Positions 7,725 through 16,552 of a DNA stretch of 45,962 nucleotides are shown one piece after another (position 1 is the stretch's first letter; every line of letters starts with the position of its first letter). The notes under the pieces are model-generated. The model saw nothing but the letters and a program-made list of their open reading frames with translations, ran no database searches and was not told where the DNA came from. This DNA is from UBA8752 sp042095055. GTDB lineage: Bacteria; Bacteroidota; Bacteroidia; Flavobacteriales_D; Sanyastnellaceae. The stretch spans positions 1 through 45,962 of the forward strand of contig JBELBZ010000019.1 of the NCBI GenBank assembly GCA_042095055.1, read 5' to 3'. The translations under genes and the position numbers were made by a program.

Positions 7725-8177
7725 TTGGGACGATCTCAGGAAACATTCGGGAAGCGCGAAAGAGAAGCGAAGCGCGCCAAGAAGAAGAAGGAAAAGGACC
7801 TCAAGAAGCAGGAGGCCAAGGGCAACAAGCGCACGCTTGACAGCCCTGAAATGTTTGCTTATGTGGACGAGTTTGGACGCATTGTCGATACTCCTCCCGA
7901 TCCAACAGAACGCGAAGAAATCAACTTGGAAGACATCCAAATCAGTGTCCCCAAGGATGAGGATATGGAGCCAGTGGACAAGACCCGTCGTGGAGTTGTC
8001 ACCATGTTCAACTCGGACAAAGGCTTCGGTTTCATCCGCGATACGGACACCCGCGATAGCATTTTCGCTCACGTCACCAACATGAAGGAGGAGGTTTCCG
8101 AAGGAGACAAGGTTCAATTTGAAGTGGAGCAAAGCCACAAAGGACCTTCCGCCATCAAAGTGACCATCATCAAGTAA
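7725..8177 (+). CDS. Cold-shock-domain protein with lysine-rich N-terminus
   Basis: 150 residues. The N-terminal MGRSQETFGKREREAKRAKK region is highly basic and precedes an acidic linker (around residues 45-85). The C-terminal 65 residues form a cold-shock domain with RNP1-like NSDKGFGFIRD and RNP2-like SIFAHVTNM motifs, so it should bind single-stranded RNA or DNA. The start is TTG at 7725, kept because homologues of this Flavobacteriia family begin MGRSQETF; there is no ATG nearby. A near-perfect -7 promoter element sits just upstream, consistent with its own promoter. The gene is convergent with the next minus-strand gene. Confidence 0.85.
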   Translation: MGRSQETFGKREREAKRAKKKKEKDLKKQEAKGNKRTLDSPEMFAYVDEFGRIVDTPPDPTEREEINLEDIQISVPKDEDMEPVDKTRRGVVTMFNSDKGFGFIRDTDTRDSIFAHVTNMKEEVSEGDKVQFEVEQSHKGPSAIKVTIIK

Positions 8178-8180
8178 GCT

Positions 8181-8933
8181 TTAGCACTGCGCAATTTCTT
8201 GGAGCAGCTTCCGTCGTGCCACCGGCAAGAGGGTGGGTTCTAGAGGAACGCTCCATTCCATGTGCGCATGAAACGTGGCAGGCTGCGGAAGCTCTCGGTT
8301 TTTTCTGATCAAGCTCCATTTCACTGCGTCGGCTGTCTCTAACCGGGACAAATCGCGTGATTCTACACACTTCAAGCTCAGTTCCAAGAAGGCGTCACCT
8401 CCGCGTTCTACCTTGGATTTGACATATCTGTAGGCCTTCAAGCCTCTGGCTCCCATGCTCCCATGTGTTACGATGAGGTAGCCTTCACCGACATGCAGGG
8501 GTTGAATGCCGATGGGGTTGAATTCGACTTTGGAGTCGATGAGGTCATAGAGGGTTTTGCCCTCTTTCATGGCGTTTTCAAGGTGCGGCATGGCCCGTTC
8601 AATCAGCTCTCTGAGATAGGTCTCCACGGAAGACGCGTTGTGCAGTTTTCCCCTGAGCAATTGCATCCGGGCAAAATCGATCCCTACCACAGGGCCATTC
8701 TTCTTTCCTTGTTCAATCCCCTTTTTAATGGTGGTGAGCTCTCTGTGCTTGTTGATGACATCAGCAAGTGCGGGGTAGAGTTTGGTTGCTCTGAGCTCTC
8801 CTTTGACCTTTTGCAGCCAGGCCAAAAGGGTGTATTCCTTGTACTCAGCGTCGAGCAATCCCTCTGTAAGCCACCCTGAGTGGGATGTGATGGATGTAGC
8901 CTGTTGGACTGAATGCCCTAATTTATTCGACAT
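8181..8933 (-). CDS. Conserved protein of unknown function
   Basis: 250 residues from ATG 8933 (MSNKLGHSVQQ); twelve more codons are open upstream to 8969 but look less likely as coding. The protein has no signal peptide or membrane segment. Most of the N-terminal half is helical (YTLLAWLQKVKGELRATKLYPALADVINKHRELTTIKKG), and the C-terminal half is beta-rich (GIQPLHVGEGYLIVTHG, FLELSLKCVESRDLS). It may be a cytoplasmic protein restricted to Flavobacteriia. No function can be assigned. It ends 3 bp from the convergent cold-shock-domain gene. Confidence 0.65.
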   Translation of the reverse strand: MSNKLGHSVQQATSITSHSGWLTEGLLDAEYKEYTLLAWLQKVKGELRATKLYPALADVINKHRELTTIKKGIEQGKKNGPVVGIDFARMQLLRGKLHNASSVETYLRELIERAMPHLENAMKEGKTLYDLIDSKVEFNPIGIQPLHVGEGYLIVTHGSMGARGLKAYRYVKSKVERGGDAFLELSLKCVESRDLSRLETADAVKWSLIRKNRELPQPATFHAHMEWSVPLEPTLLPVARRKLLQEIAQC

Positions 8934-9045
8934 AATGTATAATTTAGCCCTTAAATTGATGTAAAGCAATAACGAGGGATAACTATTTTGAATTCCAGTC
9001 AGGATTTGGTAACATTAGGTTAACATTGCTCGTAGAGGCTTTCTG

Positions 9046-9633
9046 ATGTTTTATCGTTTGTTCTTCGTTTTGGCCCTTGCGGCATGGACTTCCCCTACAA
9101 TGGGGCAAGGCGTGCAATGGGGGCTGGGCACGGATCCTTCAATGTGGCTGTCAGGCTGGCACCACGTTCAGGTTGGAGCCCAATTGCACCCTGAAATCAG
9201 TGTGCTTGCTGGGTTCGGATGGATGGATACTGAGTCGGGAATTTTGGGCAGCGCCATGCGTCAACGGCCTGGTGATTTTGATGGTGCCTTTACCGGAAAT
9301 TTTGGCGTAAGGCTTCACCCATCATCCAAGGCAGGCGGTAGGTTGCAGGGCCTTTTAGGTCTGGACTACAGCCACGAAGTTTTTAACGAGAATGCGTCGG
9401 GCTCCTCAGGCTTAATCACAGAGGTAGAGGTGCCTTTTGGAGTGCGCCAATATATCCGCAATGACATCCGCTTGCTCGCCGGTGGCCGGGTTCACGTTGC
9501 CCAACAATTGACCCTTTCAGTTCACGTTGGAGTCGGTTATTCTACACAACATGAGGCCCTGCCTACTCAGACGAATTTGGGCAGACAGACATCGCCTAAG
9601 CTGCTCGGAATGGAGCTGCTTTACTGGTTATAG
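9046..9633 (+). CDS. Small outer-membrane beta-barrel-like protein
   Basis: 195 residues with a signal peptide (MFYRLFFVLALAAWTSPTMGQG). The mature part alternates short beta strands with glycine-rich turns (VQVGAQLHPEISVLAGFGWM, FTGNFGVRLHP, QGLLGLDYSHEVF, LTLSVHVGVGYSTQHE) and ends in an aromatic residue pair followed by Leu (LLYWL), as expected of an eight-stranded outer-membrane barrel. No enzyme motif is present. It stands alone, convergent with the desaturase gene 22 bp downstream. Confidence 0.65.
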   Translation: MFYRLFFVLALAAWTSPTMGQGVQWGLGTDPSMWLSGWHHVQVGAQLHPEISVLAGFGWMDTESGILGSAMRQRPGDFDGAFTGNFGVRLHPSSKAGGRLQGLLGLDYSHEVFNENASGSSGLITEVEVPFGVRQYIRNDIRLLAGGRVHVAQQLTLSVHVGVGYSTQHEALPTQTNLGRQTSPKLLGMELLYWL

Positions 9634-9655
9634 AAAATAGATTGGGCGAAAGGCT

Positions 9656-10759
9656 TTAAACAGCTCGACCCAATTCCCTCAATTGGTTTGTGTGCATGCG
9701 CACAGCCTCCATGAAGGTGGTTTTGGCCCGGTAGGGTAAACCAAATTCCTCAGCGGTTTCCTTTACGATCGGTGCAATCGCATGGTAATGCACGTGACAA
9801 ATGTGCGGGAAGAGGTGGTGTTCGATTTGGTGGTTGAGTCCGCCACTGTACCACGTGAGAATTTTGCTCTTCGTTCCAAAGTTGCAAGTGGTCTTCAGGG
9901 TGTGACTCATCAGATCGGTTTCCATTTTCCCTCCCTTTTCTGCAGGGATATAGTCATGGTCCTCCATGACATGTGCTGGTTGGAAAACCAGGGCCAGCGT
10001 CAAGCCTCCAAAGAAGTGCATGAGCAACCATCCTGCGATGACTTGACCAGCACCCAAGCCACTGAAAGCCAGTGGAAGACCCAATACAATGGGGTAGTAA
10101 ATCACCTTGGCCAAAACGATGCGGAACATGAGGTTGTTGTAAGACTTCCCTGTGCTGCCCAATAGATTCAGCTTTCGGTACCGATTGACGGCAACGAAGT
10201 CCTTGAAGGTGACCCAGATCAGGGTCATCAGACCGTAGAAAAACCAAGCGTAAAGGTGCTGGAAACGGTGCCATGGTTTGTGAGGCTTCAAAGGGCTGAA
10301 GCGCAACAGGGGACCAGGGTTGATGTCTTCATCGAGACCATCGACGTTGGTAAAGGAGTGGTGCAACACATTGTGCTGGACTTGCCACATTTCACTGTTG
10401 CCACCCACGAGCTCAAGCACGCCGCCGATCAGCCTGTTGATGCCCTTCTTGTCGCTAAATGCACCATGATTTCCATCGTGCATGACCGCCATGCCAATGC
10501 CGGCAAGCGCGAGGCCCATCACGACTTCAGAGGCCCAAAACAGCCAACCTCCACCTGTGACTCCGGTAGAGATGAGTGCAACGGGAGCGAGGTACAGTGA
10601 GATGAGCAGGACCGTCTTGAACACCATGGTGCCATTGGCCTTCTTGGAGATGCCCTTACTCTTGAAATGTGCATCAACACGTTGACGAAGGGTTTTGGAG
10701 AAACCGGTCGTGTCCCGTGCGAACCGCACTGTGGGCAATTCAATCTGTGCTTGCGTCAT
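9656..10759 (-). CDS. Acyl-lipid/acyl-CoA fatty acid desaturase
   Basis: A 367-residue integral membrane desaturase. All three di-iron histidine boxes are visible: HDGNHGAFS (HDxxH), QHNVLHHSFTN (HxxHH) and NHQIEHHLFPH (QxxHH), separated by two pairs of hydrophobic segments (VLLISLYLAPVALISTG; VVMGLALAGIGMAV; VIYYPIVLGLPLAFSG; LLMHFFGGLTLALVF). The QxxHH form of the third box points to the linoleoyl-CoA/delta-6-type or DesA3-like branch. It introduces a double bond in membrane fatty acids using oxygen and an electron donor. The gene is monocistronic and faces the barrel protein gene. Confidence 0.9.
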   Translation of the reverse strand: MTQAQIELPTVRFARDTTGFSKTLRQRVDAHFKSKGISKKANGTMVFKTVLLISLYLAPVALISTGVTGGGWLFWASEVVMGLALAGIGMAVMHDGNHGAFSDKKGINRLIGGVLELVGGNSEMWQVQHNVLHHSFTNVDGLDEDINPGPLLRFSPLKPHKPWHRFQHLYAWFFYGLMTLIWVTFKDFVAVNRYRKLNLLGSTGKSYNNLMFRIVLAKVIYYPIVLGLPLAFSGLGAGQVIAGWLLMHFFGGLTLALVFQPAHVMEDHDYIPAEKGGKMETDLMSHTLKTTCNFGTKSKILTWYSGGLNHQIEHHLFPHICHVHYHAIAPIVKETAEEFGLPYRAKTTFMEAVRMHTNQLRELGRAV

Positions 10760-10839
10760 ATAACGTGCAAGGTAGTTCGTTCCCCCAAGTGCTATTCCCT
10801 ATAAGCGCAAATGAGTCCACAATAGGGGCTTGAATGACT

Positions 10840-12600
10840 TTAAGGTATTTTCCGAACCCGCAACGCCCCAGGTGTAACCTCCAAGTATTCACTGTCCGCA
10901 ATCCACTCGAGGTATTCCTCCAAAGAGAGCTTCTTGGCCGGGGCAATTCTGAGGCCTTTGTCGCTGCCTGAAGCCCTCATATTGTTGAGTTTTTTGCCTC
11001 GGATGAGGTTCAGTTCCATGTCTTGATCCCGGGCGCATTCACCTACGACTTGTCCCTTGTAAATTTCCTCTCCGGGTTCGATGTAGAACGTCCCACGGTC
11101 CTGTAGTCGGTCAATCTCAAAGGCCCTTGCTTGGCCCGTGTCCAAGCTCACGAGCGATCCGCTTTGTCGCGTCTCAAGGTCTCCAGCATAGGGTCCGTAT
11201 TCTTCGAAACGGTGGGTCATGACCGCTTCACCTTGGGTGGCAGTGAGGATCATGTTCCGCAGGCCAATGAGACCGCGTGATGGAATCCTAAACTCCATGT
11301 GTTGAATGTCGCCTTTGGCTTCCATGACTTGGAGCATGCCTTTGCGCATCATGACAAGTTCCGTGGCCTTTCCGGCATTGGACTCGGGTACATCAATGAC
11401 CAAGTGCTCGAAAGGCTCGTGACGCGCGCCGTCAATTTCTTTGAAGATCACCTGTGGCTTGCCGATTTGCATCTCGTACCCTTCTCGGCGCATCGTCTCG
11501 ATGAGCACAGAAAGGTGCAGAATCCCACGGCCAAATACAGTCCATTTGTCCTCGCTGTCAGTGGGCTGGACGCGCAGGGCTAAATTTTTCTGGAGTTCGT
11601 TGTCCAAGCGCTCACGGATGTGACGGCTGGTGAGGAATTCACCGTCCTTGCCGAGGAAGGGCGAGGTGTTGATGGTGAAGAGCAAACTCATTGTGGGTTC
11701 GTCCACCGCGATGCGCGTCATGGCTTCGGGCGCCTCCAGGTCGCTCAGGGTATCGCCAATTTCGAAGTCCTCGATGCCAGTGATGGCGCAGAGGTCGCCC
11801 GACTTTACCATGTCGACTTTTTCCTTGCCGAGTCCACTGAAGACAAACAGTTCCTTGGCCCTGACTTTGCGGTGACCGTCGGCGGTGCATAGGGCGTAGT
11901 CGCGGTTGGCATTCAACTCTCCTCGGAACAAACGACCAATGGCGATTCGACCGGTAAATCGGCTGAAGTCCAGTGATGTGATTTGAAGCTGAGGCGTGCC
12001 TTCAACGTAAGGTGCTTCCGGAACCTTGTCGAGGATGACATCCAGCAGGTGTGTCATGTCACTGGTTGGGTTCTCCCAATCGGGGCCCATCCATCCCATT
12101 TTTGCTGAGCCGTAGACGGTAGCGAAGTCCAGTTGCTCTTCGGTCGCACCGAGGTTGAACATCAAATCGAACACCTGCTCCTGCACGATGTCAGGGGTAC
12201 AGTTTTCCTTGTCGACTTTATTGACCACCACAATGGGGATGAGTCCCAGCTCCAGTGCTTTTCCGAGCACAAAACGGGTTTGGGGCATCGGTCCCTCAAA
12301 AGCATCGACCAACAGCAGCACCGCATCTGCCATTTTGAGGACGCGCTCTACTTCTCCGCCGAAGTCCGCGTGACCTGGGGTGTCAATCAGGTTGATTTTG
12401 ACCCCTTTGTAATTGGCAGCAACGTTTTTGGACAGAATGGTGATGCCCCGCTCTCGCTCCAGGTCGTTGCTGTCCAATATCAGGTCACCGGTTGCCTTGC
12501 GGGGGTCGATGACGTTGCACAGGTGAATGATCTTGTCGACCAAAGTTGTTTTGCCGTGGTCGACGTGTGCGATGATCGCAACGTTTCGGAGTCCGCTCAT
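10840..12600 (-). CDS. typA: Ribosome-associated GTPase TypA/BipA
   Basis: 586 residues from ATG 12600 (MSGLRNVAIIAHVDHGKTT); an in-frame extension of 37 codons upstream lacks homology-like sequence. GTPase motifs are intact: G1 AHVDHGKTT, G2 region DLERERGITILSKN, G3 DTPGHADFGG, G4 NKVD. The C-terminal domains include the TypA signature ESNAGKATELVMMRKGMLQ, SRGLIGLRNMILTATQGEAVMTHRF, and GEEIYKGQVVGE. This elongation-factor-like GTPase acts on ribosomes during cold or stress adaptation and 50S assembly. It lies alone, divergent from the His-rich protein gene. Confidence 0.96.
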   Translation of the reverse strand: MSGLRNVAIIAHVDHGKTTLVDKIIHLCNVIDPRKATGDLILDSNDLERERGITILSKNVAANYKGVKINLIDTPGHADFGGEVERVLKMADAVLLLVDAFEGPMPQTRFVLGKALELGLIPIVVVNKVDKENCTPDIVQEQVFDLMFNLGATEEQLDFATVYGSAKMGWMGPDWENPTSDMTHLLDVILDKVPEAPYVEGTPQLQITSLDFSRFTGRIAIGRLFRGELNANRDYALCTADGHRKVRAKELFVFSGLGKEKVDMVKSGDLCAITGIEDFEIGDTLSDLEAPEAMTRIAVDEPTMSLLFTINTSPFLGKDGEFLTSRHIRERLDNELQKNLALRVQPTDSEDKWTVFGRGILHLSVLIETMRREGYEMQIGKPQVIFKEIDGARHEPFEHLVIDVPESNAGKATELVMMRKGMLQVMEAKGDIQHMEFRIPSRGLIGLRNMILTATQGEAVMTHRFEEYGPYAGDLETRQSGSLVSLDTGQARAFEIDRLQDRGTFYIEPGEEIYKGQVVGECARDQDMELNLIRGKKLNNMRASGSDKGLRIAPAKKLSLEEYLEWIADSEYLEVTPGALRVRKIP

Positions 12601-12720
12601 GGGGTGCCGTGGAATTTCAAGGCGCGAAATTGGTTCGGATTCCTTGGTCGGACACCATGTTTGCCCTTGAAATCTGTAATCGGAGGGTAGACCCCCTGCC
12701 AAGGAAGGCATTTACACGTT

Positions 12721-12728
12721 TACATTTG
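12721..12728 (+). promoter_or_regulatory. Possible -7 element (TACATTTG) before His-rich gene
   Basis: An exact TAnnTTTG match 7 bp before the ATG at 12736. If it is used, the transcript would be leaderless or start within the gene; a -33 element is not obvious. A Zn- or other metal-responsive operator could lie here but is not recognisable. Confidence 0.25.
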
Positions 12729-12735
12729 CCCAAGA

Positions 12736-13113
12736 ATGCGTCGATTGCAACGGATTGGAGGTGTGGTATTGTTGGTCCTTTGGGGACTGGCTCCCGCGTT
12801 GCATCTGCATCACATTCTGGAACACCACTTGTCAGCGCACCACGCTGTTCATGGTTGTTCTCACCACAATCACGCAGCGCCAGACTTTTCAGGGTCGGAT
12901 CACTCCGACGGTGTGGCAGCCTCTGATGCTTGCGATTTGTGCGATTGGCAATGGGCGCCTGCGGATGAAAGCGCACCTGCCGCATTCAATCTATCGCGCG
13001 CGGATCACATTGTTGAGGTGAAATTGGGCCGGACTTCTCCGCCATTGACGGACGATTTGGTCAACAGTGACCACCACAGGAGGGGACCTCCGGCTGAGAT
13101 CAGGACCGTCTGA
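12736..13113 (+). CDS. Histidine-rich exported protein beside TonB receptor
   Basis: 125 residues. A basic start and hydrophobic segment (RRLQRIGGVVLLVLWGLAPALHL) make a signal peptide. The mature N-terminus is packed with histidine (HLHHILEHHLSAHHAVHGCSHHNH), followed by a CDLCDW pair of cysteines. The clusters of His and Cys look like metal ligands (zinc, copper or nickel). It lies 24 bp before a TonB-dependent receptor and is followed by a DUF4625 lipoprotein with another His/Glu-rich stretch, so a role in capturing or sensing a transition metal is likely by context. No named family is recognised. Confidence 0.65.
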   Translation: MRRLQRIGGVVLLVLWGLAPALHLHHILEHHLSAHHAVHGCSHHNHAAPDFSGSDHSDGVAASDACDLCDWQWAPADESAPAAFNLSRADHIVEVKLGRTSPPLTDDLVNSDHHRRGPPAEIRTV

Positions 13114-13137
13114 TTCTCATTCTATTCCCTCTATTTC

Positions 13138-15492
13138 ATGTCTTCATCCCCGCTGATGCTGGGGACGTGGTTCTGTAAATTGATGTGTTCGCCTTGGCTT
13201 CGTGCCATGGCAAGCTTTTGTCTTTGTGTGTTGGCTTCTAAAGCCGCTCAAGGGCAAAACACGTCGGTTGTTCATGGACACGTTTACCATGCTGGGCATT
13301 TAACCCCTTGCACTTCGGCTGCCGTCCAGGCTTGGCCTTGCGGCAAGACCGTTTTTGCAGATGAGCAGGGCCATTTTACCGTGGCTTGTTCCAATTCTAT
13401 TGACTCGCTCAGTGTGATTTCACATGGGCACGAGGCCGTTGTGATCGCTGTAAATGGGCGGGCACATGTCGACGTTGAGTTGCAGGAGTTGAACGTGGTC
13501 TTGTCTTCTGTAGAGGTTGTAAGCCTTTCCGCCGATGTGGAGCCCGAGGGCATTCGGGCCCAACAAACAGGAGATGTGTTGACCACACTGGAGTCTGTCG
13601 CCGGTTTGCGGGGGCTTGATCTGGGTGCGGGCTTGATTCAGCCTGTTTTTCGAGGTTTGGTGGGGGCGAGGGTGGCGGTTTTGGAGGATGGTGTGCCAAT
13701 GGCAGGAGGCCGCTGGGGGGCCGATCACGGTGTATTGGTAGATGCCGCATTGTATGATGCGGTTGAAGCTGTGCCCGGAGGAGGTCATGTGTGGCTTGGC
13801 CCTGAAGCCATGGGAGGCGCCCTCCGCTTGTCTTCGATCGGGATGTTGGAAGCCGATGGGGAGCGCACCCAAAGTGGCGTGCGCTATCGCGCAGGAGACA
13901 ATGCTGCTCGGTTCCATGTGCTACACCGGAGCCGCAAGGGCCGGGTTCAATGGCAAGCAGGGGGGGGCTCTCAACCGCCATGGCAACCGCAACGTGGCGC
14001 AGTCTTCCTTTGAGTACATCGGCCGACAATTTGACCTTTCTACCTCACGCTTGCCCAATACTTCTGGAAGGGGAATGCATGGGGTGGTGGGGCTTTGCCT
14101 GGCTGGAGAAAATGGAGATTTGAGCACCATTGAATGGCGTTGGGGCAGTGTGAGTCAAGGGTTGTTTCCCGGCATCATCGGTGTTCCAGATCAAAGTGAC
14201 TTGGAGCGCGACGATCAGGTGTATCGATGGGAACTCCCTTTGCAGAATGCAGAACGCATGCAGCTTCGAGGCAAATGGCGGCATCAAGGCAGAATGCAGC
14301 GAACGCTTCGATGGTCCTTCTCTCGGAACAACAGGAATGAATTCGCTCCGCCCCATGCCCACGGATTCGGGCCAGAACCGGAAGATGACCTGAGCCTTTC
14401 GTTGCAAGAACTGCACGTCTTCGGGGAAGGGAGATGGGAAGGTCAGCGCGGCGGTTTCGGGATTCAATTCGAAGGGTTAAAAGGTGAAACCCGAGGCTGG
14501 GAATTCCTTCTTCCCAACCACACCCGCCAGCGGGGGTCGCTTATTGCAGAGCGCCTCCAAGGCAGAAGCCGCATCGGGTTGCGGTTTGATGTCGTGCACA
14601 ATGCCCATGCGGGCCATACGGAGCCGCTTTATGCTTCGGACGGCAGCGAAATCGGTGAGGATGTCCGGACCGAGGCTTTCAGCCGTTGGTTTGCGGGAGG
14701 GGCCGTCAATTGGCACCATTCCCAGGCCTTCAGTCCCCACCTCAGGGGAAGTTGGACGTTGGCATTGCACTCCCGCGCACCGAGCAGTTACGCCTTGGCA
14801 GCCAATGGCATCCACCATGGAACCTTTCGGTTCGAGCAGGGCAACCCTCACTTGAGGCCCGAGCAGACTGCAGAAGTGCGTTGGCAGCTCATGAAGCTCA
14901 GCAAAGCGGCTTCAGGTGGTTTTTCCTGGGACTTGAGGGGTTTTGCCGCCCTGCACAAGGGGTTCATCCACTTGACGCCTCTGGCTTCATTTGCGCCCAT
15001 TGCCCATGCTGGGCAGATCTATGCTTTTCAAGCCAAAGACGCGTTTCGGACCGGCTTGGAGACAGGATGGTCTTGGTCTGGGAGCACTGTTTCCTTTCAA
15101 AACTCCCTGGCATTGCTCGGGCAATGGGCATTGGAAACAGGATTGGGATTGCCCTTCACTTCACCTGCTGACATGCGCAGCTCGGTGGGGCGGAAGTGGG
15201 GAAGGCATGGAAATTTCGCTGTGCAGCACCGATGGATTGCAGAAGCGAGGTTGACAGCGCGCAATGAAGCGGTGACCCCATCGGCATCCCTCTGGGGGAT
15301 ACAGTTGGGCTGGAAACCGTCAGGTTGTGCCATTGAATTTGAAGTTCACAATCTGATGAATGCGGCGTGGCTTGACCACGTCAGTGCGTATCGCGCCTTG
15401 GGATTGGTGGCCCAAGGGCGTTGGGCATCCCTCCGCTTTACACTCGATGTAAGGGGAGGAGATGTTCAACAGACACCAACAATGAAACAACA
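13138..15492 (+). CDS. TonB-dependent receptor, probable metal transport, with poly-G frameshift
   Basis: The first frame (from 13138) carries a signal peptide ending SKAAQGQ, a carboxypeptidase-regulatory-like domain (HGHVYHAGHL..QGHFTVAC) and a plug domain (GLIQPVFRGLVGARVAVLED, GGRWGADHG, GPEAMGGAL). It stops at 14013. The barrel continues in the +1-shifted frame (NRHGNRNVAQSSFEYIGRQF..) up to the gap at 15493, with the usual TBDR end ALGLVAQGRWASLRFTLDV. The switch occurs at a run of eight G (13960-13967): seven G would give QAGGALNRHGN and one continuous frame. Met codons at 13183 or 13207 are alternative starts. Gene context (His-rich protein and DUF4625) suggests a metal or metallophore as substrate. 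The C-terminus is at or just before the gap. Confidence 0.85.
13960..13967 (+). repeat. Poly-G tract (8 G) at the receptor frameshift
   Basis: Eight consecutive G residues lie inside the TonB-dependent receptor. With seven the receptor is in frame; with eight it truncates at 14013. This could be slip-strand phase variation or a base-calling/assembly error. Confidence 0.8.
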
Positions 15493-15592
15493 NNNNNNNN
15501 NNNNNNNNNNNNNNNNNNNNNNNNNNNNNNNNNNNNNNNNNNNNNNNNNNNNNNNNNNNNNNNNNNNNNNNNNNNNNNNNNNNNNNNNNNNN
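15493..15592. other. Scaffold gap of 100 N between TonB receptor and DUF4625 gene
   Basis: One hundred N. Unlike the first gap, its flanks (ending ATGAAACAACA, starting ATTTACAACG) show no shared sequence, so real bases are probably missing, including the receptor's stop or the lipoprotein's 5' end. Confidence 0.9.
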
Positions 15593-16378
15593 ATTTACAA
15601 CGTTTTGACGGTCGCAGCGGCCGCACTTGGAATGGCATCATGTGGAACAACAGATACCGAAGTGCCCACCGTATGTGATTCAGACAACTTGACTGGACTC
15701 CCCAGTGTGCTGTTTGATGAGATCGAAGTGGATGCAGGGTCAACTGTAGTGGTGCACGATGCTTTTTGCGACGATACTGAATTGGGAGAGGTTCGATGGG
15801 ATTTGCATTCAGCCGAAGGCCACGAGCACGAAGAGGGCGAGGAAGAGGAGTTTGTCCTGAATTCAGGAACCGATTGGGCCAAACTGGAAACCCGTGCATT
15901 GACCGGGACCAAAGCAGAGGAGCCATTTTCTTTTGATGTGCCACTGGAGGCCCGCGGTATTTGGGACCTCGTGGTTTCCGTTGTGGATGCCGAGGGCAAC
16001 GCGGCGCCAGATGTCATCACCCAAGTCCATGTGGAGAACGATTACATCCCCGCGTTCATTTTGCAAGCTGTGGACGGTGTCAACCCTTCAACTTGGCAGG
16101 AAGAGCCCATGTGGGCTCCAGGAGCTGAGGTTACAGTAACCGGGTCCGTGGAGGATTCTGATGGAGTGTCGGAAGCTGAAGTGCTGCTCATTCGCGGGTC
16201 AGATGAAACCGTGGTCTGGTCGGAGTCTCTCGTGGTGAGTGGAGAAGCTTCTGTGACGTTCACAGTTCAGGTGGTGGTTCCAGCCGATGCTGAGGTTGGA
16301 GAGTATCACTTCGAAATGGAAGCCACTGACGGCACGGGTGTGGAGATGCATACCGGCTTTCATGTGGAAGTAGAATAA
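15593..16378 (+). CDS. DUF4625-like lipoprotein (5' end in gap)
   Basis: 261 visible residues beginning IYNVLTVAAAALGMASCG, a hydrophobic export signal with lipobox ASC. The ATG at 15482 (MKQ) before the gap is a plausible start and would give MKQ..IYNVLTV. The mature protein has a long beta-sandwich character (EVRWDLHS, IWDLVVSVVDAEGNAAPDV, VTVTGSVEDSDGVSEAEVLLI, YHFEMEATDGTGVEMHTGF), as in the DUF4625 domain of Bacteroidota. An acidic/histidine stretch (HSAEGHEHEEGEEEE) may bind metal. Its position after a TonB-dependent receptor and His-rich protein supports a surface or periplasmic metal-handling role. Confidence 0.75.
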   Translation: MYNVLTVAAAALGMASCGTTDTEVPTVCDSDNLTGLPSVLFDEIEVDAGSTVVVHDAFCDDTELGEVRWDLHSAEGHEHEEGEEEEFVLNSGTDWAKLETRALTGTKAEEPFSFDVPLEARGIWDLVVSVVDAEGNAAPDVITQVHVENDYIPAFILQAVDGVNPSTWQEEPMWAPGAEVTVTGSVEDSDGVSEAEVLLIRGSDETVVWSESLVVSGEASVTFTVQVVVPADAEVGEYHFEMEATDGTGVEMHTGFHVEVE

Positions 16379-16399
16379 CCTGACTGCGGGTTCCGAGCG

Positions 16400-16443
16400 A
16401 ATGCCTCATCTGGATGATGCCGTCATCTGGGTGGGGCATTCTG
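16400..16443. repeat. Hairpin between DUF4625 and glyA genes
   Basis: GAATGCC and GGCATTC near 16400-16443 can pair, enclosing a longer TCATC..GGGTG partial complement. There is no T-run, so it is not a clear terminator. The remaining bases to 16552 show nothing else convincing. Confidence 0.35.
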
Positions 16444-16552
16444 CGTTGATTGGGGTTCAAATTGTCATTGATGCACTTCGAATGGGTATTTGTCAACGTG
16501 TTGAGCATTAGGCCCGAAAGGACACGTAATTTTATCGCTTCAATTCAACAGC

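Noticed and set aside
16400..16443. Terminator or riboswitch before glyA
   Set aside because: The hairpin lacks a T-run and does not show a glycine or other known riboswitch core.
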